In this document: positions 36,760 through 49,974 of the stretch, one piece after another | Numbering within the stretch: the first letter of the stretch is position 1 | Layout of the letters: the number at the start of each line of letters is the position of its first letter | Source: an uncultured Caulobacterales bacterium | GTDB taxonomy: Bacteria; Pseudomonadota; Alphaproteobacteria; Caulobacterales; Caulobacteraceae | Direction of reading: 5' to 3' | Assembly: GCA_903884425.1 (NCBI GenBank) | Contig: CAISEP010000018.1 | Coordinates: forward strand, 1 to 64,000 | Length of the DNA: 64,000 nucleotides | Translations under genes and position numbers: made by a program | Notes under the pieces: model-generated | What the model saw: only the letters and a program-made list of their open reading frames with translations | Told to the model about the DNA's origin: nothing | Databases searched by the model: none

Positions 36760-37044
36760 TCAGACGATGCCGAGGATGTCGCTTTCCTTCATGATGATCA
36801 GGTCCGCGCCGTCGATCTTGACCTCGGTGCCGGACCACTTGCCGAACAGGATGCGGTCGCCGACCTTCACGTCGGGCTCGATGCGCTTGCCGGCGTCGTC
36901 GCGGGCACCGGGGCCCACGGCCAGGACTTCGCCTTCCTGGGGTTTTTCCTTGGCGGTGTCGGGGATGATGATCCCGCCCTTGGTCTTGGATTCTTCTTCG
37001 ACGCGCTTCACGAGGACGCGGTCGCCGAGAGGCCGAAACGCCAT
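36760..37044 (-). CDS. groES: co-chaperonin GroES (Hsp10)
   Basis: 94 residues, typical. It caps GroEL as a heptamer. The N-terminus [16 protein letters not shown], the mobile loop ([18 protein letters not shown]) and the roof/beta region ([18 protein letters not shown]) are all visible. I start at the second of two ATGs because the AGGAG box is 9 bases upstream of it but touches the first one. It is the first gene of the groESL operon. Confidence 0.97.
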   Translation of the reverse strand: MAFRPLGDRVLVKRVEEESKTKGGIIIPDTAKEKPQEGEVLAVGPGARDDAGKRIEPDVKVGDRILFGKWSGTEVKIDGADLIIMKESDILGIV

Positions 37045-37122
37045 GTTCTTCATCTCCTGCAGGTGGTTGGGTCGGATGACCCGTGTCTCTGTCTGGCCCT
37101 CAGGCCGCACCGCGGTCCGCGA

Positions 37123-37149
37123 TTAGCAGCCGGGGCGAGTGAGTGCTAA
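37123..37149. promoter_or_regulatory. CIRCE operator (HrcA binding) of groESL
   Basis: TTAGCAGCC, a 9-base spacer and GAGTGCTAA match the CIRCE layout TTAGCACTC-N9-GAGTGCTAA. The GAGTGCTAA arm is perfect and the other differs at two bases. It lies just downstream of the predicted start of transcription, the expected place for HrcA repression. Confidence 0.9.
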
Positions 37150-37157
37150 CGGTGGGG

Positions 37158-37186
37158 GAGATAGGGCGGGCATCGGGGGGAGTCAA
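37158..37186 (-). promoter_or_regulatory. groESL sigma-70-type promoter
   Basis: On the minus strand TTGACT and TATCTC are separated by 17 bases, and the CIRCE operator begins about 8 bases further on, where transcription would start. Heat-shock sigma control is not excluded. Confidence 0.7.
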
Positions 37187-37211
37187 GGCGGGGGGTGTGC
37201 CTCATCCGGGG

Positions 37212-37303
37212 GGAGGTTCCCGGCTCGAGGCCGGGAATGACGACTGATTTTGATTTTGTGTTTTTATAACTCGTCATTCCCGGGCGAAGACCCGGGAACC
37301 TCC
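37212..37303. repeat. family A paired-hairpin repeat, copy 1
   Basis: Two facing arms, GGTTCCCGGCTCGAGGCCGG... and ..GTCATTCCCGGGCGAAGACC, each fold on themselves around a TTCCCG(N)CGGGAA core and are separated by an AT-rich spacer. This copy lies between the groESL promoter region and the L25 gene. Confidence 0.85.
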
Positions 37304-37454
37304 GTCCGCCCATAGCGCACACCCCCGTTGCATCCCCCGAACGGAGCGTGTATAGACCCGCGCTCACTTGCGCCCTGCGTCCGTCGCGGGGCCAGACCGC
37401 TTTTGCCCTCGCCGCGCAGACTCATGCGCGGCGGATTTGTTTCGGAAGACCGTC

Positions 37455-38057
37455 ATGGCCGAGATCGTCCTCAACGTTGAAGTTCGCGAGCGTACCGGCA
37501 CCGGTGGATCCCGCGAAGCCCGCCGCGCCGGCAAGGTTCCGGGCGTGCTGTACGGCGGCCCCCGCGGTCCCGTGCCCGTGGCCGTCAACGCCAACGAGTT
37601 CCGCAAGGCGCTCTACACCGGCAAGCTGCTGGGCCACCTTGTCACCCTGAAGCACGGGGAAGAGACCCAGGGCGTCATCGCCAAGGACATCCAGTTCCAT
37701 CCGGTCACCGACCAGCCCGTGCACTTCGACCTCTATCGCGTGGACGAGCACCAGCTGGTGAAGATCAACATCCCGGTGCACTTCAAGAACCACGAACTGA
37801 GCCCCGGCATGAAGCGCGGCGCGGCCCTGAACATCGCCCGCCACGAAGTGGAAGTCTGGGCCCCGGCCGACCACATTCCGGAAGACCTGGTGGCCGACCT
37901 GACCGGTCTGGAGATCGGCGATTCCATCCGCTGGTCCAACCTCAATGCCCCCGCGGGCGTCGAGCCGGTGATCAAGGGCCGTGACTTCACCATCGCCACG
38001 GTGGCGGGTTCCGCGGCCTCGGCCTCGGCGGAAGCGGCGGCCAACGCCGCCGGCTGA
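37455..38057 (+). CDS. rplY: 50S ribosomal protein L25 (CTC/TL5 form)
   Basis: 200 residues. It binds 5S rRNA in the large subunit. The L25 domain (about 1-92, with GTGGSREARRAGKVPGVLYGG) is followed by the CTC-type beta domain (about 95-185, HFKNHELSPGMKRGAALN, then WAPADHIPEDLVADL). The Ala-rich tail is typical of alphaproteobacteria. The pth gene follows 41 bases later, a common pairing. The start is the ATG of MAEIVLNVE. Confidence 0.96.
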   Translation: MAEIVLNVEVRERTGTGGSREARRAGKVPGVLYGGPRGPVPVAVNANEFRKALYTGKLLGHLVTLKHGEETQGVIAKDIQFHPVTDQPVHFDLYRVDEHQLVKINIPVHFKNHELSPGMKRGAALNIARHEVEVWAPADHIPEDLVADLTGLEIGDSIRWSNLNAPAGVEPVIKGRDFTIATVAGSAASASAEAAANAAG

Positions 38058-38098
38058 TCGCGCCCGGCGGGCCGCACCAACCCTGCGGGAGCCTCGCC

Positions 38099-38728
38099 AT
38101 GCTGATCCTGGTGGGCCTGGGCAATCCAGGCCCCAAATACGCCTATAATCGCCACAACATCGGCTTCCTGGCCGTGGACGCCATCGCGCGCCGCTGGCGG
38201 TTCGGGACGGAACGCGCGAAGTTCCAGAGCCTGGTGTCCGAGGGGTCCATCGACACCCCGACCGGTCCCGTGCGCGCCCTTCTGATGAAGCCCCAGACCT
38301 TCATGAACGAGAGCGGCCGGGCGGTGGGCGCGGCGGTGAACTTCCTGAAGGCCGATCCCGCCGACGTGGTGGTCTTCTATGACGAGCTGGACCTGGCCCC
38401 TGGCCGCTTCCGCCTGAAGCATGGCGGCGGGGCGGCGGGGCACAACGGCATCCGCTCCATCACAAGCCAGATCGGCCCGCACTTCCGCCGGGCGCGGATG
38501 GGCATCGGCCATCCCGGGCACAAGGACAAGGTGATGGGCCACGTCCTGTCGGACTTCCGCAAGGTGGACGGGCCCTGGGTGGAGGCCCTGTGCAACGCCT
38601 GCGCCGACGCCCTGCCGATCCTGGCTGTGGGAGAGGACGAGAAGTACCAGACCGAGGTCATGCGCCTCGCGCCCGCGGAGAAACTCGACCCGCGCAAGGC
38701 TGCCCAAGACGGCCGGGGTGAGGTATAG
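38099..38728 (+). CDS. pth: peptidyl-tRNA hydrolase
   Basis: 209 residues. It frees stalled peptidyl-tRNA by cutting the ester bond. LILVGLGNPGPKYAYNRHNIGF holds the catalytic His (H19) and nearby Asn; MKPQTFMNESG and FYDELDLAPGRFRLKHGGG are the other conserved blocks. All active-site residues are seen. It lies after L25, as in many bacteria, and eight bases before a small TPR membrane-protein gene. Confidence 0.97.
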   Translation: MLILVGLGNPGPKYAYNRHNIGFLAVDAIARRWRFGTERAKFQSLVSEGSIDTPTGPVRALLMKPQTFMNESGRAVGAAVNFLKADPADVVVFYDELDLAPGRFRLKHGGGAAGHNGIRSITSQIGPHFRRARMGIGHPGHKDKVMGHVLSDFRKVDGPWVEALCNACADALPILAVGEDEKYQTEVMRLAPAEKLDPRKAAQDGRGEV

Positions 38729-38735
38729 GCGTCCC

Positions 38736-39497
38736 ATGCTGTCCATCCTCGCCTTCCTGCTCAGCCCGGGCTTCCTTCTGTCGATCGGCCTCTCGATCGC
38801 GCTGTGCTTCCACATCGTGCGGACCAGGCAGGACACCTTCTGGCTGTGGATCGTGCTGATGTTCCAGGGCATCGGCAGCCTGGCCTATATCGCCGTGATC
38901 CTGATCCCCTCCCTGCTCAGCGGCAATGCGGCGCGCAAGCTCGGCCAGACCGCCCGGGCGACGCTGGATCCCGGCCGCGAGTACCGCGAGGCCAAGGCCG
39001 CCGCCGAGGATACGCCCACCGTGCACAACCGCATGCGCTTCGCCGCTGCGGCCATGGCGCACGGCAGGTTTGCCGAGGCCGAGCAGCTGTACCGGGAGGC
39101 TGCCACCGGTGTGCACGCCGATGATCCGGCCCTGAAGCTCGGCCGCGCCCGGGCGCTGCTGGAGCTCGCCCGCCCCGCCGACGCGCTGGAGGTGCTGCAG
39201 AGCCTCGCCGCGCAAGGGGAGGAGGGCAACACCCCCCAGTCCATCCTGGCCACCGCCCGGGCCTGTCAGGCGCTCGGCCGCATGGCCGAGGCGGAACAGT
39301 CCTACCGCTGGGCGGCGGAGCGCATGCCCGGCTTCGAGGCCATGGCCCGCTTCACCGCCTTCCTGGCCGAGACCGGCAAGATGGCGGAGGCGAAGGACAA
39401 TCTGGCGGAGATCGACCGGCGCATCGCCCGCCTCTCCGGCCCGTTCCGCAAGGAGGCCCTGGCCTGGCGGGACCTGGCGGCGGCAAGGGTGCGCTGA
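38736..39497 (+). CDS. membrane-anchored TPR protein
   Basis: 253 residues. Two N-terminal membrane helices (about 1-24 and 34-58; the second with WIVLMFQGIGSLAYIAVIL) are followed by a cytoplasmic or periplasmic helical region with at least three TPR-like repeats (AHGRFAEAEQLYREAATG, ARPADALEVLQSL, ALGRMAEAEQSYRWAA). Such proteins scaffold others. It follows pth with seven bases between and is probably cotranscribed. No specific partner can be named. Confidence 0.8.
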   Translation: MLSILAFLLSPGFLLSIGLSIALCFHIVRTRQDTFWLWIVLMFQGIGSLAYIAVILIPSLLSGNAARKLGQTARATLDPGREYREAKAAAEDTPTVHNRMRFAAAAMAHGRFAEAEQLYREAATGVHADDPALKLGRARALLELARPADALEVLQSLAAQGEEGNTPQSILATARACQALGRMAEAEQSYRWAAERMPGFEAMARFTAFLAETGKMAEAKDNLAEIDRRIARLSGPFRKEALAWRDLAAARVR

Positions 39498-39615
39498 ACC
39501 TACGCTCCCCCCATCCCCCCGGGATAACCCACAGTCTTTTTGCCGGGGCGGCTTTCCAGATGATGTAAGTTCTGCTTTTGTTCTCATCACCAGATGTGCA
39601 GCAGGAGCGTGGAAC

Positions 39616-39975
39616 ATGGGGGGTCACATTCTCGAACTCGGTCACCGGGACGGCCGGTTCATCCGCGCCGGCGGGGTCTATGTGTTCACCCGTCGGGGCC
39701 CGGACGACCGGACCGAGGCCCTCTATGTGGGGGAGGCACCGGTGATCGCGGGCGTCGCCGGTCCGGGACATCCGGTCTGGCGCCGGGCGCAGGCCCTGGG
39801 GATGAGCGGCCTCCTCGTGGTGCTGGAAGCCGACCCCGACCGCCGCCGCCGCTTCGCCCGGGAGATGGAGGCCACCCTGGCCCCGGTGCTGAACGGGGGC
39901 TGCGTGGTTCGAGACGCCCCTTCGGGGCTCCTCACCATGACGAATGGTGCAGATCACCATCCCTCGTCATCCTGA
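39616..39975 (+). CDS. GIY-YIG-like small hypothetical protein with repeat-derived tail
   Basis: 119 residues. The body (about 1-95) holds GGVYVFTRRG, ALYVGEAPV and a long C-terminal helix (DRRRRFAREMEATLAPVLN), a layout like small GIY-YIG-fold proteins, though the catalytic residues are uncertain. The last 24 residues (VRDAPSGLLTMTNG...) come from a family B intergenic repeat, so the original stop codon was probably lost. The gene has no obvious operon partner. Confidence 0.6.
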   Translation: MGGHILELGHRDGRFIRAGGVYVFTRRGPDDRTEALYVGEAPVIAGVAGPGHPVWRRAQALGMSGLLVVLEADPDRRRRFAREMEATLAPVLNGGCVVRDAPSGLLTMTNGADHHPSSS

Positions 39976-40007
39976 GGAGGGCCGGAACGGCCCGTCTCGA
40001 AGGACGC
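39901..40007. repeat. family B paired-hairpin repeat, copy 1
   Basis: The left arm runs from TGCGTGGTTCGAGACG to CTCACCATGACGAA and the right arm from TCGTCATCCTGAGGAG to TCTCGAAGGACGC. The left arm supplies the final codons of the upstream gene. Confidence 0.85.
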
Positions 40008-40018
40008 TGTTCCTGTGA

Positions 40019-40116
40019 TGCGTGGTTCGAGACGCGCGTTCCGCGCTCCTCACCATGACGAACCGTGTTAAGCCCTCGTCATCCTGAGGAGGGCGAAGCC
40101 CGTCTCGAAGGACGCA
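40019..40116. repeat. family B paired-hairpin repeat, copy 2
   Basis: The same two-arm structure follows copy 1 after about 11 bases, so the two lie in tandem. The central stems differ (GCGCGTTCCGCGC on the left, GGGCGAAGCCC on the right) but remain self-complementary. Confidence 0.85.
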
Positions 40117-40182
40117 CCCCCTTCCCCCCCGCGCCCCGCTCGGCTAGCCATGGACCCTTCGCAACCAGGGGACACCGCCCGC

Positions 40183-40992
40183 ATGACCGCGCACCGCATC
40201 ACCGACAAGCTCTTTTCCCTCGAAGGCCGCACGGCCCTGGTCACCGGCGGCAGCCGGGGCATCGGCCGGATGATCGCCCAGGGCTTCGTGGAGATGGGGG
40301 CCAAGGTCTACATCTCCTCCCGCAAGGCCGAGGCCTGCTTCAAGACGGCAGAGGAGCTGTCGGCCTTCGGCACCTGCATTCCCCTGCCCGGCGACGTCTC
40401 CACCATGGCCGGCGTCACGGCGCTGGCCGACGCCTACAAGGCCAAGGAACCCACCCTCGACATCCTGGTGAACAATGCCGGCGCCGCCTGGCGGGCGGAG
40501 TTCGACAGCTTCCCGGAAAAGGGCTGGGACAAGGTCATGGACGTGAACGTGAAGGGCGTCTTCTTCCTGACCCAGAGCCTGGCCGACCACCTGCGCGCGG
40601 CCGCCAGGGCGGCGGGTCGCCCGGCCAAGGTGATCAATGTCGCCTCCGTGGACGGCCTGACCGTGAACGGGGACGAGACCTATTCCTACGGGGCCTCCAA
40701 GGCCGCGGTGATCATGCTGACGAGGCGCCTCGGCCTGCGCCTGGCGAAGGACCAGGTGATGGTCTCCGCCATCTGCCCGGGCGCCTTCCCGTCGGAGATG
40801 AACCTGGCCGCCCGGGACCATGCGGACGCCCTGGCCGCGATGATCCCGTCCGGGCGGGTGGGCGTGGACGGGGACATGGCGGGCACCGCCATCTACCTCG
40901 CCTCCCGCGCCGGGGACTATGTGAACGGCACCACCGTGGCGGTGGACGGCGGCGTGACCCTGGTCAACGTCTCCGCCTCCATGGAGGTCTGA
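40183..40992 (+). CDS. short-chain dehydrogenase/reductase
   Basis: 269 residues. NAD(P)-dependent oxidoreductase fold: TGGSRGIGRM near residue 23 binds the cofactor, NNAG at about 100, the catalytic Ser in NVASVDG and the YxxxK pair in YSYGASKAA. It resembles the FabG-like/rhamnolipid-type RhlG group, but the substrate is unknown. An ATG 33 bases upstream is a possible earlier start with no ribosome-binding site. The mobA gene starts five bases after the stop, so the two may be cotranscribed. Confidence 0.85.
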   Translation: MTAHRITDKLFSLEGRTALVTGGSRGIGRMIAQGFVEMGAKVYISSRKAEACFKTAEELSAFGTCIPLPGDVSTMAGVTALADAYKAKEPTLDILVNNAGAAWRAEFDSFPEKGWDKVMDVNVKGVFFLTQSLADHLRAAARAAGRPAKVINVASVDGLTVNGDETYSYGASKAAVIMLTRRLGLRLAKDQVMVSAICPGAFPSEMNLAARDHADALAAMIPSGRVGVDGDMAGTAIYLASRAGDYVNGTTVAVDGGVTLVNVSASMEV

Positions 40993-40997
40993 GGGCG

Positions 40998-41570
40998 GTG
41001 ATCTGCGGCCTGATCCTGGCAGGGGGGCGCTCCACCCGCTTCGGCGCGGAGAAGGCGGTGGCCCCCTTCCTCGGACGGCCGCTGATCGCCCACGCGCACG
41101 GGGCGCTCGCCGCCTGCACCGCCGTGGCCGTCAGCGCCCGGGAGGACAGCGGCGCGGCCGCCTGGGCGGCGCTGCAGGGCCTGACGGTCCTGCCCGATCC
41201 GCCCGGTGCTCCGGACGGCCCCCTGAGCGGCCTGCGGGAGGGCCTGCGCTGGGCCAGGCACCAGGGCGCGCCCCTGCTGGCCACGGTCCCCTGCGACATG
41301 CCCCGCCTGACGGACGACATCGTGCCGGGGCTTGAGGCGGCCCTGCGCGACCGGCCCGGCGGCGGGGCGGCGGCGGAGTCGGAGGGCGGCCTGCAGCCCC
41401 TGGTGGCCCTGTGGCGGGTGGTCCCGGCGCTGGCGGCGCTGGAGCGGATGCTGCAGGACGGGGCGCACCCCCCGGTGCGGGACCTGCTGTCGGCGGTGGA
41501 CGGCCTGCGCGTGCGGTTCGACCCGGCCTTCCTGTTTGCCAACGTGAATGCGCCGCGGGACATGGGGTGA
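40998..41570 (+). CDS. mobA: molybdenum cofactor guanylyltransferase
   Basis: 190 residues from a GTG. It attaches GMP to molybdopterin cofactor. The nucleotidyltransferase signature LILAGGRSTRFGAEKA is at about residues 5-20; PDPPGAPDGPLSGL and VPCDMPRLTDD supply the other conserved positions, the latter with the metal-binding Asp. Length and motifs fit MobA. It is only five bases after an SDR gene. The stop is followed seven bases later by a family B repeat. Confidence 0.9.
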   Translation: MICGLILAGGRSTRFGAEKAVAPFLGRPLIAHAHGALAACTAVAVSAREDSGAAAWAALQGLTVLPDPPGAPDGPLSGLREGLRWARHQGAPLLATVPCDMPRLTDDIVPGLEAALRDRPGGGAAAESEGGLQPLVALWRVVPALAALERMLQDGAHPPVRDLLSAVDGLRVRFDPAFLFANVNAPRDMG

Positions 41571-41577
41571 GGGGGCG

Positions 41578-41683
41578 TGCGTCCTTCGAGACGGGCTTCG
41601 CCCTCCTCAGGATGACGAACGTTTGTAATCCATCACCTTCGTCATCCTGAGGAGCCCCGGCACGGGGCGTCTCGAAGGACGCA
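41578..41683. repeat. family B paired-hairpin repeat, copy 3
   Basis: Both arms here carry the TCCT/AGGA version (TGCGTCCTTCGAGACGGGC and its partner). It begins seven bases after the mobA stop. Confidence 0.85.
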
Positions 41684-41743
41684 CATTCAAACCGCCGCGG
41701 ATTTGCGATATTGTCCCGTCCGAGCATCCCGACAGGAAAACCC

Positions 41744-43240
41744 GTGAGCGAACACGATCTCTATGACATCGCCGTCATCGGCGGCGGGGTGAACGGCTGC
41801 GGGGTCGCCCGGGACGCCGCGGGCCGGGGCGCGTCGGTGGTGCTGTTCGAGAAGGGCGACCTGGCGGGCGCCACCTCCTCGGCCTCCACCAAGCTGATCC
41901 ACGGGGGCCTGCGCTATCTGGAGCACTACGAGTTCCGCCTGGTGCGCGAGGCCCTGATGGAGCGGGAGGTGCTGTGGGCCATGGCCCCGCACATCATCTG
42001 GCCCCTGCGCTTCGTCCTGCCCCACCACAAGGGCCTGCGCCCGGCCTGGCTGCTGCGGCTGGGCCTGTTCCTCTATGACCATCTGGGCGGCCGCAAGCTG
42101 CTGCCCGCCACCCGCACCCTGAACCTGGCGACCGACCGGGCCGGGCAGGGGCTGGCACCGGGCTACACGATGGGCTTCGAATATTCCGACTGCTGGGTGG
42201 AGGACAGCCGCCTGGTGGTGCTGACCGCCAAGGACGCGGCGGAGCGGGGGGCCGACATCCGCCCCCGCACCCCCGTCACCTCCCTGCAGCGGCACGCCGA
42301 CCGCTGGCTGATCACCACCCGCGCCGGGGGCGAGACGCAGGTGACCCAGGCCCGGGTGCTGATCAACACCGCCGGCCCCTGGGTGGGGGAGGTGCTGGCC
42401 ATGACCGGCTCCAACTCCCCCTCCCGGGCGCGGTTGGTGAAGGGCAGCCACATCGTGGTCCGCCGCCTGTTCGAGCACGACCGGGCCTACATCTTCCAGA
42501 ACAAGGACGGGCGGATCGTCTTCGCCATCCCGTACGAGGGGGACTACACCCTGATCGGCACCACCGATTCCGACTACAAGGGCGACCCCGCCGCCGTCGC
42601 CGCCACACCGGACGAGGTCGCCTATCTCTGCCAGGCGGTGAGCGAGTATCTGGCAAGGCCGGTGACCCCCGACGACGTGGTCTGGACCTATGCCGGGGTC
42701 CGGCCCCTGCTGGACGACGGCTCCGGCAAGCCGGAGGAGGCGACCCGCGACTATGTGCTGGAGCTGGACACCGCCGGCGGCGCGCCGGTGGTCTCGGTGT
42801 TCGGCGGCAAGATCACCACGGCGCGGCGGCTGGCGGAATCGGTCCTCGACAAGCTGAAGGGCCTTTCCCCCGTGGCCGACGTGCCGTCCTGGAGCGGGTC
42901 CGAACCCCTGCCCGGCGGCGACTTCCCCGCCACCGGCTTTGCGGCGCTCGTCGCCACGCTCCGGGCCGATTATCCGTGGGCGGACGAAGCCCTGGTCCTG
43001 CGGCTGGCCCGGGCCTATGGCGGCCGGGCGCGGCGGATCCTCACCGGTGCGAAGGCCATGGCCGACCTCGGCACCGTGTTCGGCGCGGACCTGACGGCGC
43101 GGGAGGTGGACTATCTGCGCAAGGAGGAATGGGCGGCGTGTGCGGACGACATTTTGTGGCGGCGGTCGAAACTGGGACTTCGGTTCACGCCGGAGCAGAG
43201 GGCGGCGCTGGATGCCTATCTGCTGCAGGGGGTGGGCTGA
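41744..43240 (+). CDS. glpD: aerobic glycerol-3-phosphate dehydrogenase
   Basis: 498 residues from a GTG preceded by AGGAAAA. The enzyme oxidises glycerol-3-phosphate to dihydroxyacetone phosphate at the membrane, passing electrons to quinone. The FAD-binding motif IAVIGGGVNGCGVARDA is at the N-terminus, followed by SSASTKLIHGGLRYLE, typical of GlpD; YTLIGTTDSDY and TYAGVRPLLDD lie further in. Length agrees with GlpD. With glpK downstream it forms a glycerol-use pair, separated by a family B repeat. Confidence 0.96.
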   Translation: MSEHDLYDIAVIGGGVNGCGVARDAAGRGASVVLFEKGDLAGATSSASTKLIHGGLRYLEHYEFRLVREALMEREVLWAMAPHIIWPLRFVLPHHKGLRPAWLLRLGLFLYDHLGGRKLLPATRTLNLATDRAGQGLAPGYTMGFEYSDCWVEDSRLVVLTAKDAAERGADIRPRTPVTSLQRHADRWLITTRAGGETQVTQARVLINTAGPWVGEVLAMTGSNSPSRARLVKGSHIVVRRLFEHDRAYIFQNKDGRIVFAIPYEGDYTLIGTTDSDYKGDPAAVAATPDEVAYLCQAVSEYLARPVTPDDVVWTYAGVRPLLDDGSGKPEEATRDYVLELDTAGGAPVVSVFGGKITTARRLAESVLDKLKGLSPVADVPSWSGSEPLPGGDFPATGFAALVATLRADYPWADEALVLRLARAYGGRARRILTGAKAMADLGTVFGADLTAREVDYLRKEEWAACADDILWRRSKLGLRFTPEQRAALDAYLLQGVG

Positions 43241-43245
43241 GGGGT

Positions 43246-43359
43246 TGCGCGTGGTTCGAGACGCCCCTTGCGGGGCTCCTCACCATGACTAAGGATATTG
43301 GTATTTCACCACATTCGTCATCCTGAGGAGGGCCTGAAAGGCCCGTCTCGAAGGACGCA
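43246..43359. repeat. family B paired-hairpin repeat, copy 4
   Basis: It begins five bases after the glpD stop and lies between glpD and glpK. Each arm forms its own hairpin (CCCCTTGCGGGG in the left, GGGCCTGAAAGGCCC in the right). Confidence 0.85.
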
Positions 43360-43388
43360 CGACAACAACAACCCGTCCGGAAACGCCC

Positions 43389-44897
<1,509 letters not shown>

Positions 44898-44898
44898 G

Positions 44899-45004
44899 TG
44901 CGTGGTTCGAGACGCGCGTGTCCCGCGCTCCTCACCATGACGACTGTTGTGGATTAATAGCCGTCGTCATCCTGAGGAGCCCCGCAGGGGCGTCTCGAAG
45001 GACA
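44899..45004. repeat. family B paired-hairpin repeat, copy 5
   Basis: It starts one base after the glpK stop. The left arm has GCGCGTGTCCCGCGC and the right GCCCCGCAGGGGC as inner stems. Confidence 0.85.
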
Positions 45005-45136
45005 CCTTTCCCATTGCCCTCGCCCGCCGACCCCGATAGGACATCCCCTTAACCCAAATGTTGATCGCCCCCGGACGCAAGGCCCCTCCGTGCGCCCGGC
45101 GGTCGCGCGCGCCACGCCACGAAAGACGAGACACCC

Positions 45137-48430
<3,294 letters not shown>

Positions 48431-48438
48431 GGGGGTTC

Positions 48439-48549
48439 TGCGTGGTTCGAGACGCCCTTTCAGGGCTCCTCACCATGACGCAGGTTTGTGAGTTTCAACA
48501 CCGTTCGTCATCCTGAGGAGGGCCGGAACGGCCCATCTCGAAGGACGCA
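48439..48549. repeat. family B paired-hairpin repeat, copy 6
   Basis: It begins eight bases after the carB stop, with the usual GGTTCGAG and TCGAAGGACGCA outer ends. Confidence 0.85.
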
Positions 48550-48550
48550 G

Positions 48551-48680
48551 TGCGTGGTTCGAGACGCCCTTTCAGGGCTCCTCACCATGACGAAGGTTGG
48601 GGTTTTCGAGCCCACGCCCTGATCCGCGAGTGGACCCCACGCGCGTCATCCTGAGGAGGGCCGTCAGGCCCGTCCCGTAG
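48551..48680. repeat. family B paired-hairpin repeat, copy 7 (diverged)
   Basis: It follows copy 6 directly. The spacer is longer and the last part of the right arm is altered (CCCGTCCCGTAG instead of the usual end). It ends a few bases before the convergent SDR stop. Confidence 0.75.
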
Positions 48681-48686
48681 CCCCCC

Positions 48687-49727
48687 TCACGCCTGCAGGC
48701 GCAGCGTCGTGAAGGCCTGCGGCTCCGGGCCGGAGCGCACCGGCGGCCCCGGGGTCACGGCCTTCCAGGCGAACTCCGCCTCGGCGGGCACAAGCCCCGT
48801 CAGCTCCGCGCTCAGGGCCCACAGCTCCGCCTGCAGGCCCCGGTCATAGGACACCGCCGACGAGCGGATCGCCGCCCGGCCGCTCACATAGACCCCCGTC
48901 CATCCGTGTACGGCCGGATCCACCGCCAGCCGCGCCAGATTGTCCCCGGACACCGCCGCACTGTGCACATTGGGACCCATCGCCATCCTCAGTACCGGGA
49001 TGATGTTGGGCAGGACCCACGACCACAGGGCCCGCAGCAGGGGGGGATAGGTGCGCGCCAGCCCCGTCCCCGGCATCAGCCCCGGATCGAAGGCCAGCAC
49101 ATGGGGGCCCGAGCGGCCGCACAGCTGGATCCGCCGGTCCAGCTCATAGGCGCAGAGCACGTTGCACAGCTTGGAGGTGGAATAGGCCCGCCGCGCCGCC
49201 ACGCCGGGCTTGTCCCGCCGTCCCAGGGTCGCCGGAAAGGCCGCATGCTGCGCCTCCCGCATCAGGGGGGCGGGAATGCCGGTCTTCTGCGCCGGGTCAT
49301 GGGTGCCGCTGGACACGAACAGGATCCGCCCCTCCGGCGTCACGTCCCCGGCCAGCAGGTTGGCTAGCAGGAAGTGCCCCAGATGGTTGTTGGCGAAGGT
49401 CAGGTCGACCCCGTCCGCCGTGGTCAGGCCGTCGGTGGTGAACTGCAGCCCCGCGGACAGGACCAGGGCGTCGATCCCGTCCGGCGCCGCCGCCCGCACC
49501 GCATCCGCCGCCGCGCGGATGGAAGGGGCCGACTGCAGGTCGACCTCCACGCACACCAGCCGCGCCCGGGGGCGGGCCCGGCCCAGGCGCCGGGCAAGTC
49601 TTGCCAGGGCCGCTGCGTCCCGACCGGCCAGGATCAGGGTCGCGTCCGGCACCCGCCGCAGCAGGGCCCGAGCGGTGGCCAGCCCCAGACCCCGGGTCGG
49701 TCCGGTCAGAACGAGGGTGCGACCCAT
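48687..49727 (-). CDS. short-chain dehydrogenase, retinol-dehydrogenase-like
   Basis: 346 residues from MGRTLVLTG, with GGGAG seven bases upstream; an upstream GTG would add ten residues. The N-terminal cofactor site TGPTRGLGLATA, NNHLGHFLLA (the N in helix 4), catalytic Ser in ILFVSSGTHD and YSTSK (Tyr and Lys) are seen. This set, and the length, resemble the retinol dehydrogenase/protochlorophyllide reductase-like branch. Substrate unknown. It is convergent with carB, with two repeats in between. Confidence 0.85.
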   Translation of the reverse strand: MGRTLVLTGPTRGLGLATARALLRRVPDATLILAGRDAAALARLARRLGRARPRARLVCVEVDLQSAPSIRAAADAVRAAAPDGIDALVLSAGLQFTTDGLTTADGVDLTFANNHLGHFLLANLLAGDVTPEGRILFVSSGTHDPAQKTGIPAPLMREAQHAAFPATLGRRDKPGVAARRAYSTSKLCNVLCAYELDRRIQLCGRSGPHVLAFDPGLMPGTGLARTYPPLLRALWSWVLPNIIPVLRMAMGPNVHSAAVSGDNLARLAVDPAVHGWTGVYVSGRAAIRSSAVSYDRGLQAELWALSAELTGLVPAEAEFAWKAVTPGPPVRSGPEPQAFTTLRLQA

Positions 49728-49878
49728 GAAAAACTCCCGCCAATCCAGCAACTTCACTCTAGCGGCGATCTAAACACTGTCAACATTTCACAACCGAGGG
49801 GGGAGCGGCCCGGCCGACCCGGGCCATGGCATCGGTCTTGCAAGGTGAATCGCGCCTTAACCCTCTGGCGGGACCCCG

Positions 49879-49950
49879 ATGCGCGCGAGCCTGTTCCTTC
49901 GACTGATCGACATTGCCCTGGCCACCCTGGTGTTCTCCGCCCTCACCTGA
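49879..49950 (+). CDS. possible 23-residue hydrophobic small protein
   Basis: A tiny frame from ATG to TGA encodes MRASLFLRLIDIALATLVFS and a short end. The one hydrophobic helix after two Arg is like known small membrane proteins, and a GGCGGGA box lies before the ATG. No further support exists, so chance is quite possible. It lies between two divergently oriented minus-strand genes' flanks, in a 250-base gap. Confidence 0.25.
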   Translation: MRASLFLRLIDIALATLVFSALT

Positions 49951-49974
49951 GGACGACCCCAGAACCGCCCCGGT

